A DNA stretch of 12,731 bases from an uncultured Oscillospiraceae bacterium (GTDB lineage: Bacteria; Bacillota; Clostridia; Oscillospirales; Oscillospiraceae). A program made the position numbers and the translations under genes. The stretch covers positions 1 through 12,731 of the forward strand of contig CANQKJ010000029.1 in assembly GCA_947624465.1 (NCBI GenBank). The letters run 5' to 3'. Position 1 is the stretch's first letter. Each line of letters opens with the position of its first letter. Positions 1 through 6,736 of the stretch are shown piece after piece. The notes beneath the pieces were generated by a model. It had not been told where the DNA came from and did not search any database. It worked only from the letters and a program-made list of their open reading frames with translations.

Positions 1-1
1 G

Positions 2-154
2 GTGCGCTTCCATTCCGACCACGTTGGCACCGCCCTGAACTATGAAGTCATCAGCGAGACGGTGTCCTGCTTCCGCAAAGCCGCTCCGCTGGCCGCCAAC
101 TGGAAAGAGCGCATTGAAGAGGACTATCAGAAGCGGGGAGGCAAGAAGAAATGA
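2..154 (+). CDS. C-terminal end of an unrecognised protein (partial)
   Basis: An open frame enters from the left edge and ends at TGA 152-154, leaving the last 50 residues of a protein that starts outside the window. The tail is charged and ends in a Lys/Gly-rich stretch (RGGKKK). I do not recognise a family from this fragment. Its stop overlaps the start of the next gene in an ATGA arrangement (151-154), so the two are almost certainly translationally coupled and cotranscribed. The partner is an ADP-ribosylglycohydrolase, which suggests a job connected with ADP-ribosylation or NAD metabolism, but that is inference from context only. Confidence 0.75.
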   Translation: MRFHSDHVGTALNYEVISETVSCFRKAAPLAANWKERIEEDYQKRGGKKK

Positions 155-960
155 TCGGCGCGATTTTGGGGGACATCATCGGCAGTCCCTATGAGTTCGA
201 CCAGGGAAACAAGTCCAAGGACTTTCCCCTGTTTTCCGAGCGCTCCACCTTCACCGACGACACGGTGATGACTCTGGCCGTGGCCCAGGGTTTTCTGAAT
301 GCCGGCAAGAAAGCGGATGATGAGACTGTCCGCCAGTCCATCATCCGCTCCATGCGGGAGTTGGGCCGCCGCTACCCAAATGCGGGATACGGCGGGCAGT
401 TCCGTTGGTGGCTGAGAGCTCACGATCCCCAGCCCTATAACAGTTGGGGCAACGGCTCCGCCATGCGGGTGTCCTCCGCCGGGTGGCTGTTCGACGATCT
501 GGAGGGCGTCCTTCGGACGGCAAAGCTGTCCGCCGAGGTCACCCACAATCATCCGGAGGGCGTCAAGGGCGCGCAGGCCACGGCGGCGGCCATCTTCCTG
601 GCCCGCACGGGGCACAGCAAGGCGGAGATCAAGTCCTGCATCGAGGACACGTTCCACTACGATCTCAGCCGCACCTGCGACGAGATCCGCCCCACCTATC
701 GCCATGTGGAGAGCTGCCAGGAGACGGTCCCAGAGGCCATCACCGCTTTTCTGGAGGGGAACAGCTTTGAAGATGTGATCCGCACCGCCGTCTCTCTGGG
801 CGGCGACTGCGACACGCTCACCGCTATCGCCGGCAGCATCGCCGAGGGGTTCTACGGCGTGCCGGAGGATCTGCGGGCGGAGTGTCTGGCGCGGCTGCCG
901 GAAGATCTGCGGGCTATCGTGGAGCGGGCCGCCGGGCAGTCATCTCTGACTGAGCTATAA
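151..960 (+). CDS. ADP-ribosylglycohydrolase family protein
   Basis: This 269-residue protein has the length and signature motifs of the DraG/ARH3 ADP-ribosylglycohydrolase family, which removes ADP-ribose from proteins or small molecules using two divalent metal ions. The N-terminus IGAILGDIIGSPYE is typical. TFTDDTVMTLA (Asp36, Asp37) supplies one set of metal ligands, GNGSAMRVS lies mid-protein, and GGDCDT (Asp219, Asp221, Thr222) supplies the second. All expected metal ligands appear present, so the enzyme should be active. The ATG at 151 overlaps the stop of the upstream gene, which suggests coupled translation. There is no signal peptide or membrane segment, so it is cytoplasmic. The true substrate cannot be read from the sequence. 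Its position beside a tRNA-derived junction suggests that it is cargo of an integrated element. Confidence 0.9.
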   Translation: MIGAILGDIIGSPYEFDQGNKSKDFPLFSERSTFTDDTVMTLAVAQGFLNAGKKADDETVRQSIIRSMRELGRRYPNAGYGGQFRWWLRAHDPQPYNSWGNGSAMRVSSAGWLFDDLEGVLRTAKLSAEVTHNHPEGVKGAQATAAAIFLARTGHSKAEIKSCIEDTFHYDLSRTCDEIRPTYRHVESCQETVPEAITAFLEGNSFEDVIRTAVSLGGDCDTLTAIAGSIAEGFYGVPEDLRAECLARLPEDLRAIVERAAGQSSLTEL

Positions 961-1259
961 GATCGCTATTCTTTGTTTCAGCGACCCAAATCTTGGGCCG
1001 CTTACCTCTCTGCCTCTTCATCCAACGCTTCCACCAGGAAACTGACCGGACGGAAGCCGTCGTTGCAGGACAGCATGGCTTTCTTTGTCGAGGTTGGCTG
1101 CGTTTTGGTGACAGAGACTGTATTTGACCACAATTCCCACCACATTCAGCACTGGAACACATGGATTTATTGTGGCAAAAGCGAGCTATACAATAACAAT
1201 ATCCAAATAGAAACGGCTAAAAACAATCAAAAATGCCTCAAAAAAGTTTTCTTCTCGGC
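961..1259. other. Non-coding, AT-richer stretch at probable island edge
   Basis: About 300 bases without a convincing gene lie between the glycohydrolase stop and the tRNA fragment. Composition falls visibly, with A-rich runs from about 1185 to 1250, unlike the GC-rich DNA that follows. A small minus-strand frame (1002-1145) is listed separately. No terminator with a T-run is visible after the glycohydrolase gene; only a 5-bp hairpin (CCCAA-ATC-TTGGG near 985-997) is seen. The likeliest reading is the terminal non-coding part of an integrated element. Confidence 0.5.
1002..1145 (-). CDS. Possible small ORF or gene remnant, 47 aa
   Basis: A minus-strand frame runs from ATG 1145 to TAA 1002. 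The second half (MLSCNDGFRPVSFLVEALDE, then EAER) has the composition of real protein. There is no Shine-Dalgarno sequence before the ATG, and an in-frame stop lies just upstream, so it may be the surviving 3' end of a degraded gene. I do not recognise a family. Low confidence. Confidence 0.2.
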   Translation of the reverse strand: MWWELWSNTVSVTKTQPTSTKKAMLSCNDGFRPVSFLVEALDEEAER

Positions 1260-1304
1260 TTCGCATCGCAGAGGTCGAGGGTTCGAATCCCTTCGGGTCC
1301 ACCA
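1260..1304 (+). tRNA. 3' half of tRNA-Ala(CGC), not a complete gene
   Basis: The sequence reads as the 3' part of a tRNA. It has an anticodon loop TTCGCAT (1260-1266, anticodon CGC), the 3' anticodon strand CGCAG, variable loop AGGTC, a T arm GAGGG-TTCGAAT-CCCTT (1277-1293), the 3' acceptor strand CGGGTCC (1294-1300), discriminator A1301 and encoded CCA (1302-1304). Position 70 is T, which fits the G3:U70 pair that identifies alanine tRNAs, and this agrees with the CGC anticodon. The upstream DNA contains neither the matching 5' anticodon strand (CTGCG) nor a D arm or 5' acceptor strand. The match therefore starts at the anticodon loop, as expected for an attachment-site duplicate left by an integrase that targets tRNA genes. 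Not a functional tRNA. Confidence 0.8.
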
Positions 1305-1344
1305 GCTCGTCGCAAGCGCCATATCGCTTGCGACGAGCTTTTTT
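1304..1344 (+). terminator. Strong rho-independent terminator after the tRNA fragment
   Basis: A perfect 15-bp stem, AGCTCGTCGCAAGCG (1304-1318) and its complement (1325-1339), encloses the loop CCATAT and is followed by six T residues. It begins at the last base of the encoded CCA, so it was evidently the terminator of the original tRNA-Ala gene. The same hairpin recurs inverted at 6615-6656. Confidence 0.9.
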
Positions 1345-1557
1345 CAAAAGCTCATCGCTCGCTCATTCTGCTGCTCCTCGCTTCCCCACAAAATGCTTCG
1401 CATTTTGCGGGGACCCCTTTCCCTGATAGTACTTTTGAACAGCCGCTTTTTGGTTGGGTTCCGCTCCCGCTGGTCGCTCCGCAAAACGCTCGTGACGGCG
1501 CACCCGCGCCGCCCCGCTTTGCGGGGCCCCATTTCCCAATCGTGTCTTTGAGCAGTC
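1304..1557 (+). repeat. Dispersed modular repeat, copy 1 (254 bp)
   Basis: This block reappears on the opposite strand at 6327-6656 with only scattered differences. It starts with the terminator hairpin and continues with a series of GC-rich palindromic units, such as CAAAATGCTTCGCATTTTG and CCCCGCTTTGCGGGGCCCC, and ends with TTTGAGCAGTC. The frames open across it hold only low-complexity Ala/Gly/Ser/Arg-rich peptide, with no start signal, so I read it as non-coding. Families like this behave as dispersed intergenic repeats. Confidence 0.85.
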
Positions 1558-1634
1558 TCCCCATGTCGGACCGCCCCTCTCTCCTCTGGGCCGCCGCGGT
1601 GCGGCAAGCCGGCGGCAGGTGCTTTTTCCGCTCC

Positions 1635-2492
1635 TCAGCCCCCTGCCAGCAGCTGGGCGGGATTCTCGGTGCTGTACTCGATCTCCGCCGACCACCGCCG
1701 CACCCGCTCGGGCAGGTCCCCGTCGGCGGCGGCCCACAGGAGGATGAAGTCGGTCCCTTCCTGGGCGTACCGCAGCAGGGCGGGCAGACCATGCCGCTCC
1801 AGCTCCTCCAGCTGGCGGTACAGGATGTACCCGAAGACGCGGTCAAAGGCGGTCCGGTCGCGGCGGGCGGCGTACTCCCGGGCCAGGGGGACCAGCTCAG
1901 CCGGGCGGGCGGCCAGGGCGGCCAGGTCCCGGGTCCATTCGTCGTCGATGGCCTCACATTCGGCGTAGCGGCGGAAGATGTCCCGGTAGTACCCCTCGTC
2001 GACGCAGGGGGCGTAACGCAGGTCGTTCGGCTCCACAGGCTCCCCCAACAGGGCCAGCAGCTGGGCCAGGGTCAGGGGTTCGTCCTCCTCCGTCAGGAAG
2101 GTCAGCTCCCCCGGCCCGTCCAGCAGCAGGGAAACCGTGGCCTCACAGCAGAGGCCCACCCCGGACAGCTCGTGCTCCCCCACGTCCAGGAAGAACCGGG
2201 GGTGGAGGGCGCAGATGTCGCAGAGGGCGTCCTCCCCCAGCTCCAATATCACCCGGCACAGCCCGTCGGAGCGGAGCAGGGGGCAGTTCCCCGCCTTGTT
2301 GAAGTGGATGGACCACGCCCCGTCCCGCTCCTGGAGGGCGGCGCGGAGTTCCTCCCCCAGGGGGCCTTCCACGGACCGGTACAGCCCCAGGGTGTCCGGG
2401 TCCACATCGATCTCCCAGCCCCGGCAGCAGGTGTGGCGGCAGTTTTGGGCCAGGCAGTAAAATCTGTCGTAAAAATCGGGGCGTATCTCCAC
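1635..2492 (-). CDS. FliB-like Cys-rich protein (flagellin lysine-N-methylase family)
   Basis: The 285-residue protein carries the cysteine pattern of the FliB/YkgJ group: C-x4-C-x3-CC near the N-terminus (Cys13, 18, 22, 23) followed by GWEIDVD, then Cys70, Cys79, Cys91, Cys94 in a CPLL..GLC..CDIC..HPRFF arrangement, and a CC pair at 115-116. FliB methylates flagellin lysines in Salmonella. Most relatives in gut Firmicutes carry that name without proof, and no flagellar gene is visible here, so the substrate is uncertain. The cysteines suggest a metal or Fe-S site. I chose the GTG at 2492 because a GGGAGG site (2501-2506) sits 8 nt before it. A GTG at 2537 would extend the frame by 15 residues but has no ribosome binding site and lies upstream of the predicted -10 box. 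It is divergent from the GNAT gene. Confidence 0.8.
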   Translation of the reverse strand: MEIRPDFYDRFYCLAQNCRHTCCRGWEIDVDPDTLGLYRSVEGPLGEELRAALQERDGAWSIHFNKAGNCPLLRSDGLCRVILELGEDALCDICALHPRFFLDVGEHELSGVGLCCEATVSLLLDGPGELTFLTEEDEPLTLAQLLALLGEPVEPNDLRYAPCVDEGYYRDIFRRYAECEAIDDEWTRDLAALAARPAELVPLAREYAARRDRTAFDRVFGYILYRQLEELERHGLPALLRYAQEGTDFILLWAAADGDLPERVRRWSAEIEYSTENPAQLLAGG

Positions 2493-2527
2493 GGCGGCGG
2501 CCTCCCATCCGGTAAATGTTCTCAAAA

Positions 2528-2557
2528 ATGATAGCACGGGGCGGGAGGGGATGTCAA
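2528..2557 (-). promoter_or_regulatory. Sigma-A promoter of the FliB-like gene
   Basis: On the minus strand a perfect -35 TTGACA (2552-2557), an 18-nt spacer and -10 TATCAT (2528-2533) precede the GTG start at 2492. A transcript starting about 7 nt beyond the -10 leaves room for the GGGAGG site and rules out the upstream GTG at 2537. Confidence 0.75.
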
Positions 2558-2577
2558 CTGTCCGCCACGGCCGCGCC

Positions 2578-2606
2578 TTGAACCGGGCGGGAAAATGTGA
2601 TATAAT
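2578..2606 (+). promoter_or_regulatory. Sigma-A promoter of the GNAT gene
   Basis: The -35 TTGAAC (2578-2583), a 17-nt spacer and a perfect -10 TATAAT (2601-2606) preceded by TGA (extended -10 TGnTATAAT) lie 28 nt before the chosen ATG. It fires divergently from the FliB-like gene promoter only about 20 bp away, so the two could interfere with or share control of each other. Confidence 0.8.
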
Positions 2607-2633
2607 GAATAGGAATTAGTGGAGGTACTGTAT

Positions 2634-3086
2634 ATGGATGTGATCAACTTTTTTGAGAGCGACAGGCAGGAACACTGGCTTGAAAAGATCGCGGAAAGCG
2701 ACTGGGGCGCCGGCGCTTTTCTGCATGAACTGCTCAGCGAGGGGACATTCTTTGACGCGGCAGGCGCGGGCTCCAGGGTGCTGCTGCTGACGGACGGTGA
2801 CGAGCTGATCTCCTATTGCACGTACGCGCGGAAAGACGATATCCAGCCGACAGAGCTTACCCCCTGGATGGGCTTTGTCTATACGTTCCCGCAGCACCGG
2901 GGGCACCGCTATGCGGGTCTGCTCTTCGAGGAAGTGGAGCGGCTCGCGAAACAGGAGCGTGTGGCGGAGGTCTACATATCGACGAACCATATCGGGCTGT
3001 ACGAGAAATACGGGTGCGAGTACAAAACACAGATGAACGATATGGACGGGAAGCCCTCAAGGGTATATGTGAAAAGGATCGAGTGA
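2634..3086 (+). CDS. GNAT-family N-acetyltransferase
   Basis: The 150-residue protein has the length and the acetyl-CoA binding motif A of GNAT enzymes, QHRGHRYAGLLFEEVERLAK from residue 87, and ends in the usual GLYEKYGCEY strand-turn (121-130) preceded by a possible acceptor-site strand VYISTN. Such enzymes move an acetyl group from acetyl-CoA to an amine of a small molecule or protein; the substrate here cannot be told. ATG 2634 is chosen because GGAGG (2621-2625) sits 8 nt upstream. An in-frame GTG at 2619 lies in front of that site and is unlikely. The gene is a single unit with its own promoter and terminator. Confidence 0.9.
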   Translation: MDVINFFESDRQEHWLEKIAESDWGAGAFLHELLSEGTFFDAAGAGSRVLLLTDGDELISYCTYARKDDIQPTELTPWMGFVYTFPQHRGHRYAGLLFEEVERLAKQERVAEVYISTNHIGLYEKYGCEYKTQMNDMDGKPSRVYVKRIE

Positions 3087-3126
3087 CCGATTCCCTGCAT
3101 ATCAAGCAGACGGGCGAACTATCCAG

Positions 3127-3155
3127 GGGCCGCCGGCTTCTCCGGCGGCCCTTTT
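3127..3155 (+). terminator. Terminator of the GNAT gene
   Basis: A perfect 10-bp GC stem, GGGCCGCCGG (3127-3136) with loop CTTCT and its complement (3142-3151), is followed by TTTT. It stands 40 nt after the acetyltransferase stop. Confidence 0.88.
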
Positions 3156-3196
3156 GCGTGTCCCGCCATCAAATTGGGTGTCCCCGTGTTTTTCTC

Positions 3197-3225
3197 TTGC
3201 CCATTCCCCCGCAATCTGCTATACT
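3197..3225 (+). promoter_or_regulatory. Promoter of the HerA-like/deoC/deoD operon
   Basis: The -35 TTGCCC (3197-3202), a 17-nt spacer and -10 TATACT (3220-3225) lie 38 nt before the ATG at 3264. Its position supports 3264 as the start, because the longer frame from 3174 would have to begin upstream of the promoter. No obvious operator palindrome is seen between the promoter and the gene. Confidence 0.65.
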
Positions 3226-3263
3226 GTGTTCAGAATCCCCAATTTTTGACGGGAGTGACGACG

Positions 3264-4859
3264 ATGTTTTACAATAACGGCATTTGGATCGGCAGGAGCG
3301 AGACGGAAAACCTCTCCATCATCCCCAAGATGGCCAACCGCCACGGCATCATCGCCGGGGCCACCGGCACCGGCAAGACCATCACGTTAAAGGTGCTGGC
3401 CGAGTCCTTCAGCGACGCGGGGGTGCCCGTGTTCCTGGCGGACGTAAAGGGCGACCTGGCGGGTATGTGCCGCCCCGGCGTGGACAGCGAGGATATGCAA
3501 AAGCGCATCGCCAAGTTCGGTCTGGCGGACGCGGGCTTCGGGTACAAGAAGTACCCCGTCTGCTTCTGGGACATCTACGGGAAGAAGGGGCTGCCCCTGC
3601 GCACCACCATCAGTGAGATGGGGCCCACCCTGCTGGCCCGGCTCATGGACCTGACCGACGCCCAGACCGACATCCTCTCGGTGGTGTTCAAGATCGCCGA
3701 CGAGGAGGGCCTGCTCCTGCTGGACACCAAGGACCTGAAGTCCATGCTCACCTATGTGGCCGAGAATAACAAGGAGTACGGCGCTACCTACGGCAATCTG
3801 CCCAAACAGAGCATCAACAGCGTGCTGCGGGGGGTCATCGCCCTGGAGGAACAGGGGGGCGACCAGTTCTTCGGCGAACCCGCCTTGGACATTCGGGACT
3901 GGTTCCGCACCGATTTCGACGGGAAGGGCGTCATCAACATCCTGGACAGCGAGAGCCTCATCAACAGCCCCATGATGTACTCCACCTTCATGCTGTGGAT
4001 GCTGTCCGAGCTGTTCGAGACCCTGCCCGAGGCGGGCGATCTGGAGCGGCCCCGGATGGTGTTCTTCTTCGACGAGGCCCACCTTCTGTTCACCGACGCT
4101 CCCAAGGCCCTGATCCAGAAGCTGGAGCAGGTGGTGAAGCTGATCCGCTCCAAGGGAGTGGGGGTGTATTTCATCACCCAGAGCCCCAAGGACATCCCCG
4201 ACGGGGTGCTGGGCCAGCTGGGCAACAAGATCCAGCACGCCCTCCACGCCTACACCCCCGCCGACCAGAAGGCGGTGAAGGCCGCCGCCGACTCCTTCCG
4301 GGTGAACCCGGAGTTCGACACCAAGCAGGTGCTCACCGAACTGGGCATCGGCGAGGCGCTGGTGTCCTTCCTCCAGGAGGACGGCTCCCCCGCCGTGGTG
4401 CAGCGGGCGAAAATTCTCCCACCCCAGAGTTTGATGGGCCCCATCGGCGACGCCGACCGCCAGGCCGAGATCCAGAACAATTCCCTCTACCCCAAGTACG
4501 GCACCGCCGTGGACCGGGACTCCGCCTTCGAGTTCCTCCAGCGCAAGGCCGTCCAGCTCCAGCAGGAGGCCGAGGCGGAGAAGCTGGCGGAGGAACAGGC
4601 CAAGGCCGAGGCCCAGGCGGAGAAGGAGGCCGAAAAGGAGGCCGAGCGGCTGGCCAAACAGCAGACCCGGGAGGCCGAACGGGAGGCAAAGGCCCGGGAG
4701 CGGGCCATCACCGGGGTGGCCAAGTCCGCCCTGGGCACCGTGGGCCGGGAGCTGGGCACCAACCTGGGCAAGCAGTTCGGCAGCTTCGGCAAGAAGCTGG
4801 GCGGCAACCTGGGCGGCAGCATCGGCCGGGGCCTGCTGGGCACCCTGTTCGGCCGCTGA
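3264..4859 (+). CDS. HerA/YjgR-type P-loop ATPase (DUF853)
   Basis: The 531-residue protein matches the DUF853 group of HerA-like ATPases, whose E. coli member is YjgR. The Walker A GATGTGKT is at residues 32-39, the Walker B FFFDEAH at 267-273, and the family signature [15 protein letters not shown] is near the end of the ATPase core. The cellular role of this family is not established; the relation to HerA/FtsK motors suggests DNA or protein translocation by a hexamer. After the core comes a charged Glu/Ala/Lys-rich coiled coil (about 430-482) and a Gly-rich tail with repeated GxxLG/GxNLG units (about 484-531), which may drive assembly or membrane contact. GGGAG (3251-3255) sits 8 nt before ATG 3264. 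It heads an operon with deoC (10-nt gap) and deoD. Confidence 0.9.
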   Translation: MFYNNGIWIGRSETENLSIIPKMANRHGIIAGATGTGKTITLKVLAESFSDAGVPVFLADVKGDLAGMCRPGVDSEDMQKRIAKFGLADAGFGYKKYPVCFWDIYGKKGLPLRTTISEMGPTLLARLMDLTDAQTDILSVVFKIADEEGLLLLDTKDLKSMLTYVAENNKEYGATYGNLPKQSINSVLRGVIALEEQGGDQFFGEPALDIRDWFRTDFDGKGVINILDSESLINSPMMYSTFMLWMLSELFETLPEAGDLERPRMVFFFDEAHLLFTDAPKALIQKLEQVVKLIRSKGVGVYFITQSPKDIPDGVLGQLGNKIQHALHAYTPADQKAVKAAADSFRVNPEFDTKQVLTELGIGEALVSFLQEDGSPAVVQRAKILPPQSLMGPIGDADRQAEIQNNSLYPKYGTAVDRDSAFEFLQRKAVQLQQEAEAEKLAEEQAKAEAQAEKEAEKEAERLAKQQTREAEREAKARERAITGVAKSALGTVGRELGTNLGKQFGSFGKKLGGNLGGSIGRGLLGTLFGR

Positions 4860-4869
4860 GCGGACCGCC

Positions 4870-5529
4870 ATGGAACCGCGTGACATCCTGCGCCGGGTGG
4901 ACCACACCCTGCTGGCCCAGAACGCTAAATGGGAGGACATCCGTCGGCTCTGCGACGACGGCATGAAGTATTCCACCGCCTCCGTCTGCATCCCGCCCAG
5001 CTATGTGCGCCGCGCCAAAGAATATGTGGGAGACCGGCTGGCCGTCTGCACGGTCATCGGCTTTCCCAACGGCTATTCCACCGCCGCCGTCAAGGCCTTC
5101 GAGGCCGCCGACGCGGTGAAGAACGGCGCGGATGAGATCGACATGGTCATCAACATAGGCTGGGCAAAGGACGGGCGTTGGGACGACGTTCTGGAGGAGA
5201 TCAATGCCGTCCGGGCGGCCTGCGCCGGGAATATCTTGAAGGTCATCGTCGAGACCTGCCTGCTCACCGGCGAGGAGAAGATCAAACTCTGCGAGATCGT
5301 CTCCGCCTCGGGCGCGGACTACATCAAGACCTCCACCGGCTTTGCGGGCGGCGGCGCCACTCGGGAAGACGTGGCCCTGTTCGCCGCCCATATCGCTCCC
5401 CACATGAAGATCAAGGCGGCGGGCGGCATCTCCTCCCTGCGCGACGCGGAGGACTTCATCCGCCTGGGCGCGTCCCGCCTGGGCACCAGCCGTATCGTGA
5501 ACATCGTCAAGGCCGGAGAGGCCGGTTGA
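4870..5529 (+). CDS. deoC: Deoxyribose-phosphate aldolase
   Basis: The 219-residue protein is a standard short bacterial DeoC. It cleaves 2-deoxyribose 5-phosphate to glyceraldehyde 3-phosphate and acetaldehyde through a Schiff base. The nucleophile is Lys153 in YIKTSTGF. Lys182 in KIKAAGGIS and Asp91 in EIDMVINIG complete the usual catalytic set, and the VIVET strand (125-129) is present. It begins only 10 nt after the HerA-like gene stop, with a weak ribosome site in that gap, so translation is probably coupled. DeoD follows 18 nt later, which forms the end of a deoxynucleoside salvage pathway. The enzyme is cytoplasmic. No phosphopentomutase gene (deoB) is visible here to connect the two steps. 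Confidence 0.97.
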   Translation: MEPRDILRRVDHTLLAQNAKWEDIRRLCDDGMKYSTASVCIPPSYVRRAKEYVGDRLAVCTVIGFPNGYSTAAVKAFEAADAVKNGADEIDMVINIGWAKDGRWDDVLEEINAVRAACAGNILKVIVETCLLTGEEKIKLCEIVSASGADYIKTSTGFAGGGATREDVALFAAHIAPHMKIKAAGGISSLRDAEDFIRLGASRLGTSRIVNIVKAGEAG

Positions 5530-5547
5530 CCGAAAGGAGACGACGCC

Positions 5548-6264
5548 ATGGCCACCCCTCACAACAGCGCGAACCCCGGCGATTTCGCCAAAACCGTCCT
5601 CATGCCCGGCGACCCCCTGCGGGCCAAATTCATCGCCGAGACCTTTTTGACCGACCCCGTTCTGGTCAACAACGTCCGGGGCGTCCAGGGGTACACCGGC
5701 GCCTATAAGGGCGTCCGGGTCTCGGTGATGGCCTCCGGCATGGGTATGCCCTCCATCGGCATCTACGCCTATGAGCTTTTCACCCAATACGGGGTGGAGA
5801 ACATCATCCGCGTCGGCTCCGCCGGGGCCGTCAGCGAAAAGCTGAAGCTCCGGGACGTGGTGGCCGCCCAGGGAGCCTGCACCAACTCCGGCTTCGCCCG
5901 CCAGTACGGGCTGCCGGGGACCTTCGCCCCCATCGCGGACTTCAAACTGCTGGAGGCCGCCGTCGCCGCCGCCCGGGAGCTGGGCGTGGAGATGCCCGTG
6001 GGCAACGTGCTGTCCTCCGACACCTTTTACGACGCGTCGAACTCCACCATGGAGTGGGCCAAAATGGGGGTGCTGGCGGTGGAGATGGAGACCGCCGGCC
6101 TCTATATGACCGCCGCGTACACGGGCAGGCGGGCCCTGGCCCTCTGCTCCGTCTCCGACAGCATCGTCACCGGGGAGGAGCTGTCCGCCGGCGAGCGGCA
6201 GACCACCTTCACCGCCATGATGAAGATCGCCCTGGAGACGGCGGCGCGGATAGAGCGGGTGTGA
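5548..6264 (+). CDS. deoD: DeoD-type purine nucleoside phosphorylase
   Basis: The 238-residue protein aligns by eye with E. coli DeoD over its whole length, starting with MATPH and including GDPLRAKFIAETFL (21-34), RVGSAGAV in the phosphate region (88-95), VEMET (178-182) at the ribose site, and the catalytic aspartate in SVSDSI (Asp204). It splits purine (deoxy)ribonucleosides with phosphate, as a homohexamer in known members. Its product deoxyribose 1-phosphate can feed DeoC after isomerisation. AAAGGAG precedes ATG 5548 by about 9 nt. It is the last gene of the operon, closed by the terminator at 6287-6317. Confidence 0.97.
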   Translation: MATPHNSANPGDFAKTVLMPGDPLRAKFIAETFLTDPVLVNNVRGVQGYTGAYKGVRVSVMASGMGMPSIGIYAYELFTQYGVENIIRVGSAGAVSEKLKLRDVVAAQGACTNSGFARQYGLPGTFAPIADFKLLEAAVAAARELGVEMPVGNVLSSDTFYDASNSTMEWAKMGVLAVEMETAGLYMTAAYTGRRALALCSVSDSIVTGEELSAGERQTTFTAMMKIALETAARIERV

Positions 6265-6286
6265 CCAGGCATTTCATGTCCATCTC

Positions 6287-6317
6287 AAAAAGCGGCTTGC
6301 TTTGCAAGCCGCTTTTT
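6287..6317 (+). terminator. Terminator of the deoC/deoD operon
   Basis: A perfect 14-bp hairpin, AAAAAGCGGCTTGC (6287-6300), loop TTT and its complement ending in TTTTT (6304-6317), lies 22 nt after the deoD stop. With A residues on one side and T residues on the other, it can act in both directions. Confidence 0.92.
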
Positions 6318-6326
6318 GTTTGGGGT

Positions 6327-6656
6327 GACTGCTTAAAAACACGATTGGGAAATGGGGCCCCGCAAAGCCGCCCTTTGGCTTTGTGGGGAGAGGATGAGCA
6401 GCGGGGCGAGCGAGCTCCGGCGCAAAAAGGGGCCCCCGCAAAGCGGGGCGGCGCGGGTGCGCCGTCACGAGCATTTTGCGGAGCGACCAGCGGGAGCGGA
6501 ACCCAATCAAAAAGCGGCTGTTCAAAAGCACTATCGGGGAAAGGGGTCCCCGCAAAATGCGAAGCATTTTGTGGGGAAGCGAGGAGCAGCAGAATGAGCG
6601 AGCGATGAGCTTTTGAAAAAAGCTCGTCGCAAGCGATATGGCGCTTGCGACGAGCT
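6327..6656 (-). repeat. Dispersed modular repeat, copy 2 (330 bp, inverted)
   Basis: This is the reverse complement of the block at 1304-1557, from GACTGCTTAAAAACACG at its left end to the same terminator hairpin at its right end. It carries about 76 extra bases (roughly 6368-6443) between two copies of a GGGGCCCCGCAAAGC-like unit. The phrase (G)CTGyTyAAAArCAC occurs three times (6327, about 6514 and 6662), which shows a modular build. Unlike copy 1 there is no tRNA sequence beside the hairpin. Confidence 0.85.
6615..6656 (-). terminator. Terminator reading minus strand, in repeat copy 2
   Basis: The 15-bp stem AGCTCGTCGCAAGCG (6621-6635) and its complement (6642-6656) match the tRNA terminator of copy 1, here with the T-run on the minus strand (A residues at 6615-6620). 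It lies 80 nt beyond the stop of the DUF4417-type gene and probably ends that transcript. Confidence 0.8.
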
Positions 6657-6736
6657 GTGTTGACTGCTCAAAAACACTATTTACCGTTCAATGGATCCCG
6701 AATGAATGCTCCGTCGGAGAGGAAACACATCGAACT

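Noticed and set aside
1304..1557. Open Ala/Gly/Ser/Arg-rich peptide frames ending in EARSSRMSER in both repeat copies
   Set aside because: Several frames stay open because of high GC, the differences between copies are not mainly synonymous, and there is no start signal. It is better explained as structured non-coding repeat.
1233..2531. 432-aa plus-strand frame across the tRNA fragment, repeat and FliB-like gene
   Set aside because: It crosses a terminator and a non-coding repeat and is antisense to a well-supported Cys-rich protein gene.
3387..4991. 534-aa open frame on the minus strand opposite the HerA-like ATPase gene
   Set aside because: It is a Leu/Gly/Val-rich mirror of a high-GC gene, has no family motif, and overlaps a plus-strand gene with clear Walker motifs, promoter and ribosome site.
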